From: CAVSQX01 sp963730225
GTDB taxonomy: Bacteria; Planctomycetota; Phycisphaerae; Tepidisphaerales; Tepidisphaeraceae
Direction: 5' to 3'
NCBI GenBank assembly: GCA_963730225.1
Contig: CAVSQX010000002.1
Coordinates: forward strand, 124,001-188,000
DNA length: 64,000 nt
Of this stretch, positions 9,238 to 19,048 are shown piece after piece. The translations under genes and the position numbers were made by a program. Each line of letters starts with the position of its first letter. Positions within the stretch are counted from its first letter, which is position 1. Under the pieces are notes generated by a model. The model saw nothing but the letters and a program-made list of their open reading frames with translations. It did no database searches and was not told where the DNA came from.

Positions 9238-10641
9238 ATGCGCCATTTTGACTTAGCGGTTATCGGAACCGGCCCCGCCGGGCAGAAAGCGGCCATCCAG
9301 GCCGCCAAGCTGGGCAAGACCGTCATCATCATCGAAAAAAACAACGTGCTCGGCGGCGCCACCGTCAACACCGGCACCATCCCCAGCAAGGCCCTGCGCG
9401 AAGCCGTCCTTCATCTCACCGGCGTCGGACGCCGCGGCCTCTTCGGCGAGGTCGCCCGCGTAAAAAAAACCATCACCATTTCCGATCTCATCTACGTCAG
9501 CCAGAACGTGATTCACACCGAGCTGGCCGTGATTCGCGATCATTTCGATCGCAACGGCGTCGAACTCGCCTGGGGATGCGCCCGATTCGAAGACCCCAAC
9601 ACCCTCTACATCGATCGCGCCGACGATTTTGAGGCCATCCACGCCGAAAAATTCGTCATCGGCACCGGCACGTGCCCCGCCAAGCCCGCCAGCGTGCCCT
9701 TCAACGACAGATCCATTTTCTCCTCCGACGAATTGCTGAAGCTGGAATGTCTGCCCAAAACCATGATCGTCGTCGGCGGCGGCGTCATCGGAACCGAATA
9801 CGCCTGCATGATGTCCGCCCTTGGCGTGAAAGTGACCATGATCGAAGGCCGCCGCGAAGTCCTCGGCTTTCTCGACACCGAAATCACCGAGGCCTTCCAA
9901 TATCACATGCGCCGCACCGGCATGACCCTGCGACTCGGCGAAAAAGTCTCAAAAATCTGCGAGCTGCCACCCGAAAACGGCCATACGCCGCTGGTTCAGG
10001 CAACGCTGGAAAGTGGGAAATCGATCGTCGCCCAGACTCTGCTCTATTCCGTCGGCCGGCAGGGAACCACCGCGGCGCTGAAGCTCGACAAGGTCGGCCT
10101 CAAAGCCGACGACCGCGAACGCCTCAAAGTCAACGAGCACTACCAAACTGAAGTTCCCCACATCTACGCCGCCGGCGACGTCATCGGTTTCCCCGCACTG
10201 GCCAGCACCGCCATGGAACAGGGCCGCCTTGCCGTCTGTCACGCTTTCGGCGTCCCCACCAAAAGCATTCCCGAGCTTTTCCCCTTCGGCGTCTACTCCA
10301 TCCCCGAAATCTCCATGGTCGGCAAAACCGAAGCCCAGCTCACCGAAGCCGGCATCGGCTACGAAGCCGGCATCGCCCAGTACAAGGAACTCGCCCGCGG
10401 CCAGCTTCTCGGCGACGACACCGGCATGCTCAAGCTGCTGATCCACCAGCAAAATCTCACGATTCTCGGCGTTCACGCCATCGGCACCGGCGCAACCGAG
10501 CTGATTCACATCGGCCAGGCCGTCATGGCCCTGGGCGGAACCGTCGAATATTTCATCAACAACGTCTTCAATTTCCCCACCCTTGCCGAAGCCTACAAAG
10601 TCGCCGCTCTCAACGGCCTGAATAAATTGCGCCACATCTGA
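9238..10641 (+). CDS. sthA: Soluble pyridine nucleotide transhydrogenase, SthA type
   Basis: FAD flavoprotein that interconverts NADPH and NADH in the cytosol. The 467-residue product has an FAD-binding VIGTGPAGQKAAI (about residue 7), a second dinucleotide fold VVGGGVIGTEYACM (about 178), the FAD-contact AAGDVIGFPALAS and a C-terminal dimerisation domain. The segment aligned with the redox disulfide of lipoamide dehydrogenases reads GGATVNTGTIPSKAL, without cysteines, which fits transhydrogenase rather than a disulfide reductase. The start at ATG 9238 begins directly with the Rossmann fold. Intact. Confidence 0.93.
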   Translation: MRHFDLAVIGTGPAGQKAAIQAAKLGKTVIIIEKNNVLGGATVNTGTIPSKALREAVLHLTGVGRRGLFGEVARVKKTITISDLIYVSQNVIHTELAVIRDHFDRNGVELAWGCARFEDPNTLYIDRADDFEAIHAEKFVIGTGTCPAKPASVPFNDRSIFSSDELLKLECLPKTMIVVGGGVIGTEYACMMSALGVKVTMIEGRREVLGFLDTEITEAFQYHMRRTGMTLRLGEKVSKICELPPENGHTPLVQATLESGKSIVAQTLLYSVGRQGTTAALKLDKVGLKADDRERLKVNEHYQTEVPHIYAAGDVIGFPALASTAMEQGRLAVCHAFGVPTKSIPELFPFGVYSIPEISMVGKTEAQLTEAGIGYEAGIAQYKELARGQLLGDDTGMLKLLIHQQNLTILGVHAIGTGATELIHIGQAVMALGGTVEYFINNVFNFPTLAEAYKVAALNGLNKLRHI

Positions 10642-10721
10642 TTTTTTCCCGCCTTGGCTCGAAATCCCGGAATAAAATACGCCGCTGGTCCGATCTATCG
10701 TCGGGTGAGGCGGGCGATGTC

Positions 10722-11093
10722 ATGTTCACCGGAATCGAATCCGACTCCGCCGCTCGGCGTCACCCCCGTGGCTCCCGCGCCGTTCTCTATCTCGACGGAA
10801 CTTGTGTCGGCGATGTTGCCGTCAAAGGTTGGACCGGCTCCTGGGGCTACGGCGATTTCGTTCCCCAGCCCGAATTCTCCCAATTCGCTCCCCTGTTTGG
10901 CCAATGGTCGCTGCTGATGCACGCCGAGGATCAGGCCCCGCGACTCAGCCACGACGCCGTCGAAGAATTGAACCGCGTCGAAGAAGTTCTCGACTCGTTG
11001 CGCGTGCGGCTCTTTTTCCCCGAATCCCAAGCTTGGGTGAACGTCGCGCAGCTCACCATCGAAAACGAACTGCTGGAGTGGAAGGAATACTGA
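10722..11093 (+). CDS. Conserved-looking hypothetical protein
   Basis: A 123-residue soluble protein without signal peptide or membrane segment; I do not recognise a domain. It has a Trp/Gly-rich central part (VKGWTGSWGYGDFVPQPEF) and an acidic helical C-terminal half (DAVEELNRVEEVLDSLRVR) ending in WKEY. It lies 80 bp after sthA and before the Uma2 gene, all in the same direction. The ATG at 10722 is followed by coding-like sequence throughout. Confidence 0.6.
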   Translation: MFTGIESDSAARRHPRGSRAVLYLDGTCVGDVAVKGWTGSWGYGDFVPQPEFSQFAPLFGQWSLLMHAEDQAPRLSHDAVEELNRVEEVLDSLRVRLFFPESQAWVNVAQLTIENELLEWKEY

Positions 11094-11181
11094 TCACCCC
11101 ACCGACGCCGGGTCTGAGGTACTCCCAAGACCCGCCTCCAGATGTTCGTACCCCGCGAATTTTGTGTTAGAATGAGATGCC

Positions 11182-11733
11182 ATGACGCTCGACACCCGCA
11201 CAATGACCGCGGAACAACTGTGGCAAATGCCATCCGACAACATGCGCCACGAGTTGGTCAATGGAGAACTCAGAACCATGGCACCAGCAGGATTCGATCA
11301 TGGAGCAATCGGAGGAGAGCTGCACTCTCGACTGCACCAGCATGTTAAAAATCAAAAGCTCGGCGTAGTTCTGAGTGCGGATACGGGATTTATATTGCGG
11401 CGCAATCCCGACACCGTGCGCGCACCAGATGTTTCATTTGTGAGCGCCGATCGCATTCCCACCGGCGCCCGATCCGTCAAATTCTTCGACGGCTCTCCCG
11501 ATCTGGCGGTCGAAGTCGTCTCGCCCAGCGATACCGTCGACGAATTGGACGAAAAAATCTCCGATTATCTTTCGGCCGGCTGCCCGATGGTTTGGGTGGT
11601 TCACCCCAAAACCAAATCGATTACCATCCATCGCCCCTCCGCCCAACCCATCGTGCTGCGCGAAACCGATCACCTGGACGGCCTGGATGTGCTGCCCGAT
11701 TTCCGCTGCACCGTCGCCGAAATCTTTGCATAA
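11182..11733 (+). CDS. Uma2-family (DUF820) putative restriction-like nuclease
   Basis: The 183-residue product matches the Uma2 fold: the N-terminal MTAEQLWQMP...HELVNGEL segment, RAPDVSFVSADR and PDLAVEVVSPSDTVDELDEKI, which carry the acidic residues and lysine of a PD-(D/E)XK-like core, then YLSAGCPMVWVVHP and a C-terminal beta region. The family is common in cyanobacteria, Chloroflexota and Planctomycetota in many copies; the biological role is not established. It stands alone between a hypothetical gene and the convergent ruvB. Confidence 0.88.
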   Translation: MTLDTRTMTAEQLWQMPSDNMRHELVNGELRTMAPAGFDHGAIGGELHSRLHQHVKNQKLGVVLSADTGFILRRNPDTVRAPDVSFVSADRIPTGARSVKFFDGSPDLAVEVVSPSDTVDELDEKISDYLSAGCPMVWVVHPKTKSITIHRPSAQPIVLRETDHLDGLDVLPDFRCTVAEIFA

Positions 11734-11785
11734 GCAATACGTTTCCCGCGCCGCTTCGAAGCCGCAGCGGCCGATGGCGCGACGC

Positions 11786-12828
11786 CTAATCCCCCGCCGC
11801 AAATAAATCCCCCGCTTCCGCCGGCGGAGTCCATTTCAAACCGAGATGCTCGTATGCGATTTTAGTCGCCCGCCGTCCCTGCCGCGTCCGCGTCACCAGC
11901 GCCGTTTGCAGCAAAAACGGCTCAATCACATCCTCCAGCGTATCCACCTCTTCCCCCATCGTCGCCGCCAGCGCTTCGATCCCCGCCGGCCCGCCGTCGT
12001 ACACCTCGATCAGCGTTTTGAGAAACTGCCGATCCTGTTCATCCAATCCGCGCCCGTCGATTCCCTCCAGCTTCAGCGCCTCCTTCGCCACCGGCACATC
12101 AAATTTTCCCTTCCCCTCCACCGCCGCAAAATCCCTCACCCGCCGCAGCAGCCGATTGGCGATTCGCGGCGTCCCCCGGCTGCGATTGGCCAACTCCCAC
12201 AACGCATCATCCGCCGCGGTGAGCTTCAACAACTTCGCATTCTGCCGCAAAATCTCGTGCAGCGCCTGTGGCGTGTAAAACTCGATGTGCTGCCGAATCC
12301 CAAACCGCGATCGCATCGGCCCGGTCAGCAGCCCGATGCGCGTCGTCGCCCCGATCAGCGTGAACGGCGGCAGCGGCATCGTCACCGCCCGCGCGTGCAT
12401 CCCCGCGTCCAGCGTCACCTCCACCTTGAAATCTTCCATCGCCGAATACAGATATTCCTCCACGACGCTGGGCAGCCGATGAATCTCATCGATGAACAGC
12501 ACATCCCCGCCGGCCGAGCTTCGTCAGAATCCCCACCAGATCCGCCGGCTTGGTCAGCGCCGGCCCCGCGCTCGACATGCACCTGCGCTTTCACCTCGTT
12601 GGCAATCACATGCGCCAGCGTCGTCTTCCCCAATCCCGGCGGCCCATCCAGCAGAATATGCTCCACCGGCTCCTTGCGCCCGTTGGCCGCATCCACCGCG
12701 ATCTTCAGTTTGCGAATCAGATTCTCCTGTCCGATGTATTCCCGAAATGTCTGCGGACGCAGCGCGTAGTTGAAGCGGTTCTCCTCCTCGCCGCTCGACT
12801 GGCCGGAAATGATTCGCTCGCGGGGCAT
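11786..12828 (-). CDS. ruvB: Holliday junction branch migration ATPase RuvB (two frame changes)
   Basis: AAA+ motor of the RuvABC resolvasome. The N-terminal part begins MPRERIISGQ and contains RPQTFREYIGQ and Walker A GPPGLGKTTLAHV. After the first frame change (near 12567-12575) the reading GPALTKPADLVGILTKL appears; after the second (12509-12516) the frame gives Walker B LFIDEIHRLP, sensor motif LIGATTRIGLL and the winged-helix C-terminus. Both breaks sit in GCGC/GGCC-rich runs and are repaired by adding a GC dinucleotide. A sequence error is likelier than a pseudogene because all motifs are retained. It follows ruvA by 19 bp. Confidence 0.9.
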
Positions 12829-12847
12829 GGAAGAATTCTAGCGGGAA

Positions 12848-13459
12848 TCACCGAACACTGCGCCGCCGCAGCATCTCGCGCAGAAGTTGCTCGGCGGTTT
12901 TCAGATTCGGCGCCGCCGCCTTGGCCGCCTCCAGCAGATTCTCCGCATCGCTTCGACGTTCGCCCAGCTCGATCAGCGCGGCGATGGCGTCCTCTTCGGT
13001 TCGGCTTCGCTGAAACGACCGCGGCGTCGCAGCGGCAAAATCCTTCAACTTCCCCGAAAGCTCCGCGATGATCTGCTCCGCCGTGCGCTTGCCGATCTCC
13101 GGAAGCTCCACCAGAAACCGCGCGTCTTTGTTCTCGATCGCCGCCACGATCTGCTCCACCGGAACCGACAACGCCCGCAGCGCCCGCTTCGGCCCGATTC
13201 CCTTCACCGTCGTGAACAACTCAAAAAACCGCTTATCCTCCGGCCGGAGAAATCCGATCAGCAACGGGTCCATTCCCCCGCGGGATGGATCGCCGGAAAG
13301 ATAAAAAATCGTGTGGAAGGTGATCTGCCGTCCACCGCTCGCCTGCAATTCCGGCAAATCGGCGGCGGGAATCAGCAGCTCATACAAAATCGGCCCGCAC
13401 TCCAACTGGGCGCGATCTTCCGACACCGAGCGAAGTTGGCCCGTCAGAGCCGCGATCAT
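12848..13459 (-). CDS. ruvA: Holliday junction branch migration protein RuvA
   Basis: DNA-binding subunit that targets RuvB to four-way junctions. The 203-residue product has the N-terminal OB fold (MIAALTGQL...), a helix-hairpin-helix region around FFELFTTVKGIGPKRALRAL and LPEIGKRTAEQIIAEL, and the C-terminal RuvB-contacting helical domain. The start ATG 13459 overlaps the stop of ruvC as ATGA, indicating translational coupling; an upstream start would add seven residues inside ruvC. Intact. Confidence 0.95.
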   Translation of the reverse strand: MIAALTGQLRSVSEDRAQLECGPILYELLIPAADLPELQASGGRQITFHTIFYLSGDPSRGGMDPLLIGFLRPEDKRFFELFTTVKGIGPKRALRALSVPVEQIVAAIENKDARFLVELPEIGKRTAEQIIAELSGKLKDFAAATPRSFQRSRTEEDAIAALIELGERRSDAENLLEAAKAAAPNLKTAEQLLREMLRRRSVR

Positions 13460-13930
13460 GCCAGCGCTCCACCGCAGCACAGCGCGATCGCCAGCGCATC
13501 AGCCACATCCGGCGGCTCGGGCATTTTTTTCAGATTCCACATCGCCGCAATCGCCCGCTGCATCTGTTGTTTGGCGGCATGTCCATGCCCGACGACCGCC
13601 TGCTTGATTCGATTCGCAGGGAATTCCGCGACGCGCACCCGCGCGCCGCGCCGCCGCCGCCAGAATCACCCCGCGGGCATGGCCCATCAGAATCGCCGTC
13701 CGCGGATGGTTGTAATGAGCGTACAACTGCTCGACCGCGCAAACGTCCGGCTTGTGCTCCTCGATCAGCGCCGCCACTTCGCTTTCCAACTCGAGCAATC
13801 GTCCCGCCAAATCGCCCGATTGATTCAGCCGCAGCACGCCCGCATCGATCAGCACCGGTTTGGGCCGGCGATAATCGATCATGCCGTATCCGGTGAGGCG
13901 CAGGCCGGGATCGATGCCGAGAATACGCAT
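13456..13930 (-). CDS. ruvC: Holliday junction resolvase RuvC (frame change)
   Basis: Endonuclease that cleaves Holliday junctions. The product starts MRILGIDPGLRLTGYG, carrying the first catalytic Asp, and continues with the Glu-containing CAVEQLYAHYN. At the GCGC-rich run 13638-13648 the frame breaks; the other frame supplies the end VREFPANRIKQAVVGHGHA and PEPPDVADALAIALC with the remaining catalytic Asp residues. Restoring a CG dinucleotide joins them. The stop TGA overlaps the ruvA start. The start codon lies at the edge of the word palindrome 13933-14070. Confidence 0.9.
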
Positions 13931-13932
13931 GG

Positions 13933-14070
13933 GAAATTCGAAATACGAAATTCGAAATTCGATTCAATGTTCCAATGACGAATAACCAATGAGAACGCCG
14001 CCGCAGCACGGACATTCGTCATTCGGATTTCGTCATTGATTCGTCATTCGAATTTCGTACTTCGAATTTC
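13933..14070. repeat. Word-type palindrome, AAATTCGAAATACG word
   Basis: The left arm (about 13933-13991) is made of GAAATTCG, AAATACG, CAATGACGAAT and CCAATGA words. The right arm (about 14023-14070) gives their reverse complements in mirrored order, with CATTCGTCATTCG, GTCATTGATTCG and GAATTTCGTACTTCG. The loop is GC-rich. It fills the space between the ruvC start and the cysS stop almost completely. A half copy with the same words lies at 16117-16172. Confidence 0.85.
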
Positions 14071-14075
14071 CTCCG

Positions 14076-15594
14076 TCATTCCTTGCGCCACACCGTCGTC
14101 CCCGCCCGATCTTCCAACGTTACCCCGATCCCCGCCAGCCCATCGCGCACCGCATCCGCCAGAGCGAAATTTTTATTCTGCCTCGCATCCCGGCGAATCT
14201 GAATGAGCAGTTCCATCAACTGCTCCACCAGCCCATCCTTGGCCTTGGCATCCACCGGGACGGCGGGGGCCTGGAACAGCCCCAGCAATCCTCCCAGATT
14301 CCGCACCGTCGCCGTCGCCGCCGCCGCCGCGGCCAATCGCTGCTCGTGCGGCGCGTGCTCCAGATCGTAGTCGCTCGATAAAACTGTTGATCAGCCCCGC
14401 CAACTCGTGCATCACCGCGATCGCCCCGGCCGTGTTGAAATCGTCGTCCATCATCTCCAGAAACTTGATCTTCAAATTCAACGCATCACGAACAAACGCG
14501 CCCTGCTCGGTTTCCAGCAGCACGTTGGCGACGCTGTCGATGTCCGGCGAATTGGCCGTGATCGGTTTTCCGCTCAGCCGGTCCAGCCGCTCGAAGAGCC
14601 GCAGAAACGTCGACAATCCTTTCTTGCACGAGCCCAAAACCTCCTCCGTGAATTCGATCGGCCGGCGATAATGCGTGCTGAGCAGCAGATACCGCAGCAA
14701 TTCCGCTCCGTAGCGCGAAAGCAAATCCTTGGCCCGCACCGACGCCGCGTTGCCTGACGATTCGTGAATGTCATCCGTTTGCCATTGCCCACCCGCCGAT
14801 TTGGTCCGAACGCGCGTCAGCCCGTTATGCAGCCAGAATCGCACGAACTGCTCGCCGGTCGCGCTTTCGCTCTGGGCCAGTTCGTTCTCGTGATGCGGAA
14901 ACATCAAATCCATTCCACCGCCGTGGATGTCGAAGGTCGGCCCGAGATATTTCATGCTCATCGCCGAGCACTCGATATGCCACCCCGGCCGCCCCTTGCC
15001 CCACGGCGAATCCCAACTCGGTTCGTCCGCCTTGGCCGCCTTCCACAACGCAAAATCCGCCGCGTTGCGTTTGCCGCTTCCCTCCAGCGCCCGCCCGCCG
15101 CCTTCCTGATCCTCCGGCCGACGGTTCGACAGCTTCCCGTAATCCTCATCTTTGCTGACGTCGAACCACACATTCCCCTCCGCGACATACGCCGATCCTT
15201 CGCCGATCAGCTTCTGCACCATGTCGATGATCTGCGGCATGTGCTCCGAAGCCTTGGGAAACCGATCGACACCAGTGATCCCCAGCGCCGCCAGGCACTC
15301 GAAATATTCCTTGCCGTGCCGCTCGGCCAATTCGCTCATGCTGGTGTCCAGCTTTTTCGCCGCCGCGATCAGCTTGTCGTCCACATCGGTGATGTTGACG
15401 ATCCAGGTTACCTGATATCCCTTGTATGTGAGATACCGCTTGATCGCGTCAAAGATCACCGGCCCGACCATGTGCCCGATGTGCGGCGACTTGTAAACCG
15501 TCGGCCCGCACACGTACATCCCCACGTGCCCCGGCCGCACCGGGTCAAAAAGTTCCTTCTGTTTCGACAACGTGTTGTAAACGCGAAGGGTCAT
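14076..15594 (-). CDS. cysS: Cysteinyl-tRNA synthetase (frame change)
   Basis: Class I aminoacyl-tRNA synthetase charging tRNA-Cys. Seen: N-terminal YVCGPTVYKSPHIGHMVG, which contains the zinc Cys and the HIGH motif; GRPGWHIECSAM; HGGGMDLMFPHHENELAQSE with the zinc His residues; and the expected ~490-residue length. The KMSKS-equivalent region reads ASVRAKDLLSRYG, so that loop is divergent. Near 14371-14375 the frame changes in TCGCTC; adding a dinucleotide gives FIERDYDLEHAPHEQR and joins the C-terminal DALR-like domain ending VWRKE. It is upstream of ruvC, separated by a word palindrome. Confidence 0.9.
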
Positions 15595-15619
15595 GACAAA
15601 AATTCACTCACGGAGAATT

Positions 15620-16099
15620 TCATGGAGATTTTTCCAGCAACACCACCGCATGCGCCGCGATCGCCTCGCCGCGGCCGATCGCATCGCAACCTTCGTTCGT
15701 TCCCGCCTTGATGTTCACATCGGCCCCGTCCAGCATCTGCGAAACATTCTCACGGATCGCCGCCTTGAACTCCGATAGCCGCGGCCTCTCGGCCAGAATC
15801 GTCACGTCAACATTCCCCACACGATACCCATTCTCCCGCACTTTGGCGAACGCCCCCGCCACGAACAGCCTGCTCGATGCCCCCTTCCACTGCGGATCGG
15901 TGTTGGGAAACATCTGCCCGATATCCCCCATCGCCATCGCCCCCAGCAGCGCATCCACCAGCGCGTGCAGCACCACATCCCCATCGCTGTGCGCAATCGG
16001 GCTCACCTCCGTCGAAACGACTGCCCCCCCCAAAACCAGCCTCCCCCCGCCTTGCAGCCGATGCAAATCGTAACCATGTCCGATGCGATGCAAATTCAT
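15620..16099 (-). CDS. ispF: 2-C-methyl-D-erythritol 2,4-cyclodiphosphate synthase
   Basis: MEP-pathway enzyme that cyclises CDP-ME 2-phosphate to MEcPP for isoprenoid synthesis. The 159-residue trimer-forming protein has the usual length. Visible: RIGHGYDLHRL with the zinc-binding Asp and His, PIAHSDGDVVLHALVDALLGA, DIGQMFPNTDP, and the C-terminal IKAGTNEGCDAIGRGEAIAAHAVV. Start ATG 16099 is standard. It precedes cysS by 25 bp in the same direction, a common bacterial pairing. Confidence 0.96.
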   Translation of the reverse strand: MNLHRIGHGYDLHRLQGGGRLVLGGAVVSTEVSPIAHSDGDVVLHALVDALLGAMAMGDIGQMFPNTDPQWKGASSRLFVAGAFAKVRENGYRVGNVDVTILAERPRLSEFKAAIRENVSQMLDGADVNIKAGTNEGCDAIGRGEAIAAHAVVLLEKSP

Positions 16100-16116
16100 T
16101 TTCCAACCGTCCTGAT

Positions 16117-16172
16117 TCGGTCATTCGTCCTTCGTCATTGATTCGAATTTCAAATTTCGTACTTCGTCATTC
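16117..16172. repeat. Half of a word-type palindrome, TTCGTCATTC word
   Basis: A single arm built from GGTCATTCGTCC, TTCGTCATTG, ATTCGAATTTC and TTTCGTACTTCGTCATTC. It matches the right arm of the 13933-14070 element in word content and orientation. No opposing arm is visible nearby, so it cannot form the long hairpin. It ends 4 bp from the stop codon of the NtrC-family gene. Confidence 0.75.
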
Positions 16173-16175
16173 CAT

Positions 16176-17546
16176 TCACAGCCCATATTCCTTGATCTTC
16201 CGATACAACGTCCTCTCCCCGATCCCCAAACTTTTCGCCGCCAGTTCCCGATTCCCGTTCATCAGCTTCAACGTGTTGCGAATCAGTTCCTTCTCCGCTT
16301 GCTCGATGCTGATGCCCACCAGATTGTTCATTCCCCCCACGATTTCCCCGCCCGCCGGCCGAATATCCGACGGCAGCGTCGCCAGCGACAACATCGGCCC
16401 GCTGCTCAACACCACCATCGTGTCGATCGCATTGCGAAGCTGCCGCACGTTCCCCGGCCAACCGAACGCCATCAACGCCTGCTGCGCCTCGGGTTCGAGT
16501 CCCTCGATCGGCTTCTGATATTTCTCCGCCGCCTGCTGCACAAAAAAATGAATCAGCAGCGGAATATCCTCCCGCCTTTCCCGCAGCGGCGGCAGATGAA
16601 TCGTCACCCCCTTGATGCGGAAATACAGATCCTCGCGGAACTGTTTCTCCGCCACCATTTCCTCCAATTTCCGATTCGTCGCGCTGATCAGCCGCACATC
16701 CACCCGGATCGGCTCGTTGCTCCCCACCCGCACCACTTCCCCGTTCTCCAGTACCCGCAGCAATTTCGCCTGCATCGCCCCCGGCATGTCCCCGATTTCA
16801 TCCATGAACAGCGTCCCCTCGTCGGCATGCTCGAATCGCCCCTCGCGCTCTCCCGTCGCCCCGGTGAACGCCCCGCGCACGTGTCCGAACAATTCATCTT
16901 CCAGAATGCTTTCGCTCAGCCCGGCGCAGTTCAACGCCACCAATCTTTGTTTGCGTCGTCGGCTGTTGTTGTGAATCGCCCGCGCGATCAGCTCCTTCCC
17001 CGTCCCGCTTTCGCCGGTGATCAATACCGGGATATCGCTGGCCGCCACCTGCCGCGCCGTCTGCACCGCCTTTCGCATCACCGCGCTGGTGCCGACGATT
17101 CCCTCGAACCCCGACGCCTCCAGAATCTGTTCCGCCATCGCCTGATTCTGCCGCGTCAGCGCCGCCCGCTCCGCCGCTCGATTTACCTGCGTCCGAAAAT
17201 CCTCCAGATCCAGCGGCTTGACGATGTAATCGTACGCGCCCTCGGCCATCGCCTGTTTGCTGGTGGGCACATCGTTAATCGCCGTCACCAGAAGCACGGG
17301 CGGCGGTGGAGTCATCGTTTTGGCCTTCCGCAAAACCTCCAGCCCATCCTTCCGCCCGTCCATCATCAAATCCGTCACGATCACGTCGTAATTCTTGCGA
17401 TTCAGCTTCGCCATCGCTTCGGCCAGGTTGTAAGACAATTCGCATTTGTGCCCCAGCCGCGTCAGCGCCTCGCACATCACCTGCGCGTGCTCCTGCTCGT
17501 CATCCACCACTAGAATCGAGGATTTAACCGGGCCCGGCTCCGACAT
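16176..17546 (-). CDS. NtrC-family sigma-54-dependent response regulator
   Basis: A 456-residue three-domain activator. The receiver (about 8-125) shows ILVVDDEQEH, phospho-Asp in VIVTDLMMDG and Lys in YIVKPLD. The AAA+ sigma-54 activation domain (about 155-390) has Walker A GESGTGKELIARAIH, the sigma-54-contacting GAFTGA loop, Walker B DEGTLFMDEIGDMP and PLRERREDIPLL. A Fis-type helix-turn-helix closes the protein (NRELAAKSLGIGERTLYRKIKEYGL). The kinase gene lies 23 bp upstream, so the two form a two-component system. The stop is next to a half word-repeat. Confidence 0.95.
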   Translation of the reverse strand: MSEPGPVKSSILVVDDEQEHAQVMCEALTRLGHKCELSYNLAEAMAKLNRKNYDVIVTDLMMDGRKDGLEVLRKAKTMTPPPPVLLVTAINDVPTSKQAMAEGAYDYIVKPLDLEDFRTQVNRAAERAALTRQNQAMAEQILEASGFEGIVGTSAVMRKAVQTARQVAASDIPVLITGESGTGKELIARAIHNNSRRRKQRLVALNCAGLSESILEDELFGHVRGAFTGATGEREGRFEHADEGTLFMDEIGDMPGAMQAKLLRVLENGEVVRVGSNEPIRVDVRLISATNRKLEEMVAEKQFREDLYFRIKGVTIHLPPLRERREDIPLLIHFFVQQAAEKYQKPIEGLEPEAQQALMAFGWPGNVRQLRNAIDTMVVLSSGPMLSLATLPSDIRPAGGEIVGGMNNLVGISIEQAEKELIRNTLKLMNGNRELAAKSLGIGERTLYRKIKEYGL

Positions 17547-17569
17547 GGCTGTACGTGATTACGTCATCC

Positions 17570-18363
17570 TCACTTCTCGTGCAACGGCAATCGAACGATG
17601 AAATCCGATCCCTTGCCCGCCTCACTGGTGACGTTCAGTTCTCCGCCGTGTTCCCGCACCACCCGTCGGCTGATCGCCAATCCCAAACCCGTCCCCGCTT
17701 TCTTCGTCGAATAGTACGCATCAAAAATGCTCTTTTGCACATCCGCCGCCATCCCCGGCCCCGTGTCGATCACGTCGATGCGGACAAATCCATCGGCTTT
17801 CCCCGCCGACAAAATCAATTCCCCCCCGCCGGTCATCGCCTGCACGGCGTTGATCATCAAATTGAGAATCGCCTGTTTGATCAGCCGCGAATCGATCGGC
17901 GCCATCAGTGGCCCGTCGAACTTCTTCAGCCGCAGTTGCACCCGCCCCAGTTGCGCCTGCGGCGCAAAAAATCGACCAGTTCCTCCAGCAGTCCATTGAT
18001 ATCCGTCGGCTTCCTATCCAGCTCCAGTTTCCCCGCAAAGCGCAGAAAATCATCTAGAATTTCCCGCAGCCGCCCCGTTTCGCGCTGAACCGTGTGCAGC
18101 CGCGAGATCACCCGCTGTTGATTCGGATCGACCGGGTCCAGATCCTCTTCCAGCAGTTGAAGATTCAACTGGACGGTGGAAAGCGGATTTTTAATTTCGT
18201 GAGCCAATCCCCCGGTGAGCGTTCCCAATTCCGCCAATCGCTCGGCCGACCGCGCCCGGCGTTCCAGAATCACCAATCGTCGATAGGCGATGCCCCCGAT
18301 CACCGCGCCGCTCAGCGCACACACCGCCAAGCCGAGGATCAAGCCCGCCGGAAACCCGTGCAT
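17570..18363 (-). CDS. NtrB-like sensor histidine kinase (frame change)
   Basis: Partner kinase of the adjacent NtrC-family regulator. One N-terminal membrane segment (LILGLAVCALSGAVIGGIAY) is followed by the H-box AHEIKNPLSTVQLNLQLLEED and by the HATPase domain ILNLMINAVQAMTGGGEL, DTGPGMAA and GTGLGLAISRRVVREHGG. The two halves lie in different frames; the break is a six-T run (AAAAAA on the plus strand, 17976-17981) and one extra T gives VDFFAPQAQLGRVQLRL. I chose ATG 18363 (MHGFPAG); a TTG upstream would lie inside the word repeat 18391-18459. No periplasmic sensing domain is present. Confidence 0.87.
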
Positions 18364-18390
18364 GCCGGAAAGGTACGAGCGGCGGAATGA

Positions 18391-18459
18391 GATTGCCAAT
18401 TGCCTTTTTCCTATTCCAGGATGCCCACAATTGGCAACAGGAATTAGGCATTAGGCAAT
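18391..18459. repeat. Word-type palindrome, ATTGCCAATTGCC word
   Basis: The left arm (18391-18417) reads GATTGCCAATTGCC then TTCCTATTCC; the right arm (18428-18459) carries AATTGGCAACAGG, AATTAGGC and ATTAGGCAAT, the imperfect reverse complement. It lies between the kinase start and the csp stop. Related words occur at 22564-22594. Confidence 0.8.
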
Positions 18460-18471
18460 GCGCCTTGGCTA

Positions 18472-18693
18472 CTACGCCATCCTCATCACCGCCTCGGCCC
18501 TTCTCACGCTCTTGGCCAGCAATCCCTTGGGCCCTTCTTCCTGATCGTATTCCACCGGCTCACCGTCCTTGAGCGAGCGAAATCCATCTCCCTGAATGCT
18601 GGTGAAATGAACGAAGACATCCTTGCCATCGCCGTTGAGAATAAACCCGAACCCCTTTTTCGCATCGAACCACTTGACGGTGCCCGTAGACAT
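18472..18693 (-). CDS. Cold-shock domain protein (CspA family)
   Basis: RNA/ssDNA-binding OB-fold protein of 73 residues. It has the expected TGTVKWFDAKKGFGFI (RNP1) and DVFVHFTSI (RNP2) motifs and the FRSLKDGEPVEYDQEEGPKG segment, with a short basic C-terminal extension. It begins at ATG 18693. The 270-bp non-coding region upstream may hold a long 5' leader, as usual for cold-shock genes, but I could not identify a specific structure. Confidence 0.95.
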   Translation of the reverse strand: MSTGTVKWFDAKKGFGFILNGDGKDVFVHFTSIQGDGFRSLKDGEPVEYDQEEGPKGLLAKSVRRAEAVMRMA

Positions 18694-18967
18694 GGCCGTC
18701 CTCCCGAAAAAAAAGACATGAGCCGGCTGCCCGTTTCGGCGCGTGCCGCTGCCTCGGCGGTGCTGCGTTCAAACTTGAGCGTTCACAACGAAACAACCGA
18801 CGTGACTACCGTGGCCAGCCCACGGCTCAACTACCCTGTGCCCATCGGGCGCGCCGAGCGTGGCGATAGCTCCATCGGCCACCGCACCCACACCCTCAGC
18901 GCTTCCCGCTACGTACTTTCTACGATATCGGACCTGAAAATTCAATAAAAATTTGCGGGAAATACGG

Positions 18968-19007
18968 TGGTAAAGGCACGTAGCCACACGGGCACAAAAG
19001 CACGAAC
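18968..19007. repeat. Half word-palindrome left of IS copy 1 (GGCACGTAG word)
   Basis: AAAGGCACGTAGCC, CACACGGGCAC and AAAAGCACG words run up to the IS end and finish with GAAC. The arm that should pair with it is not on the other side of the IS but beside IS copy 2 (25171-25235), where GGCACGGAGGCACGTAGG occurs in the same orientation. This fits an inversion between the two IS copies. Confidence 0.75.
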
Positions 19008-19048
19008 TGGACTTCCCCACGTTTGGTGGGCGCGCTGAGTTAACCATT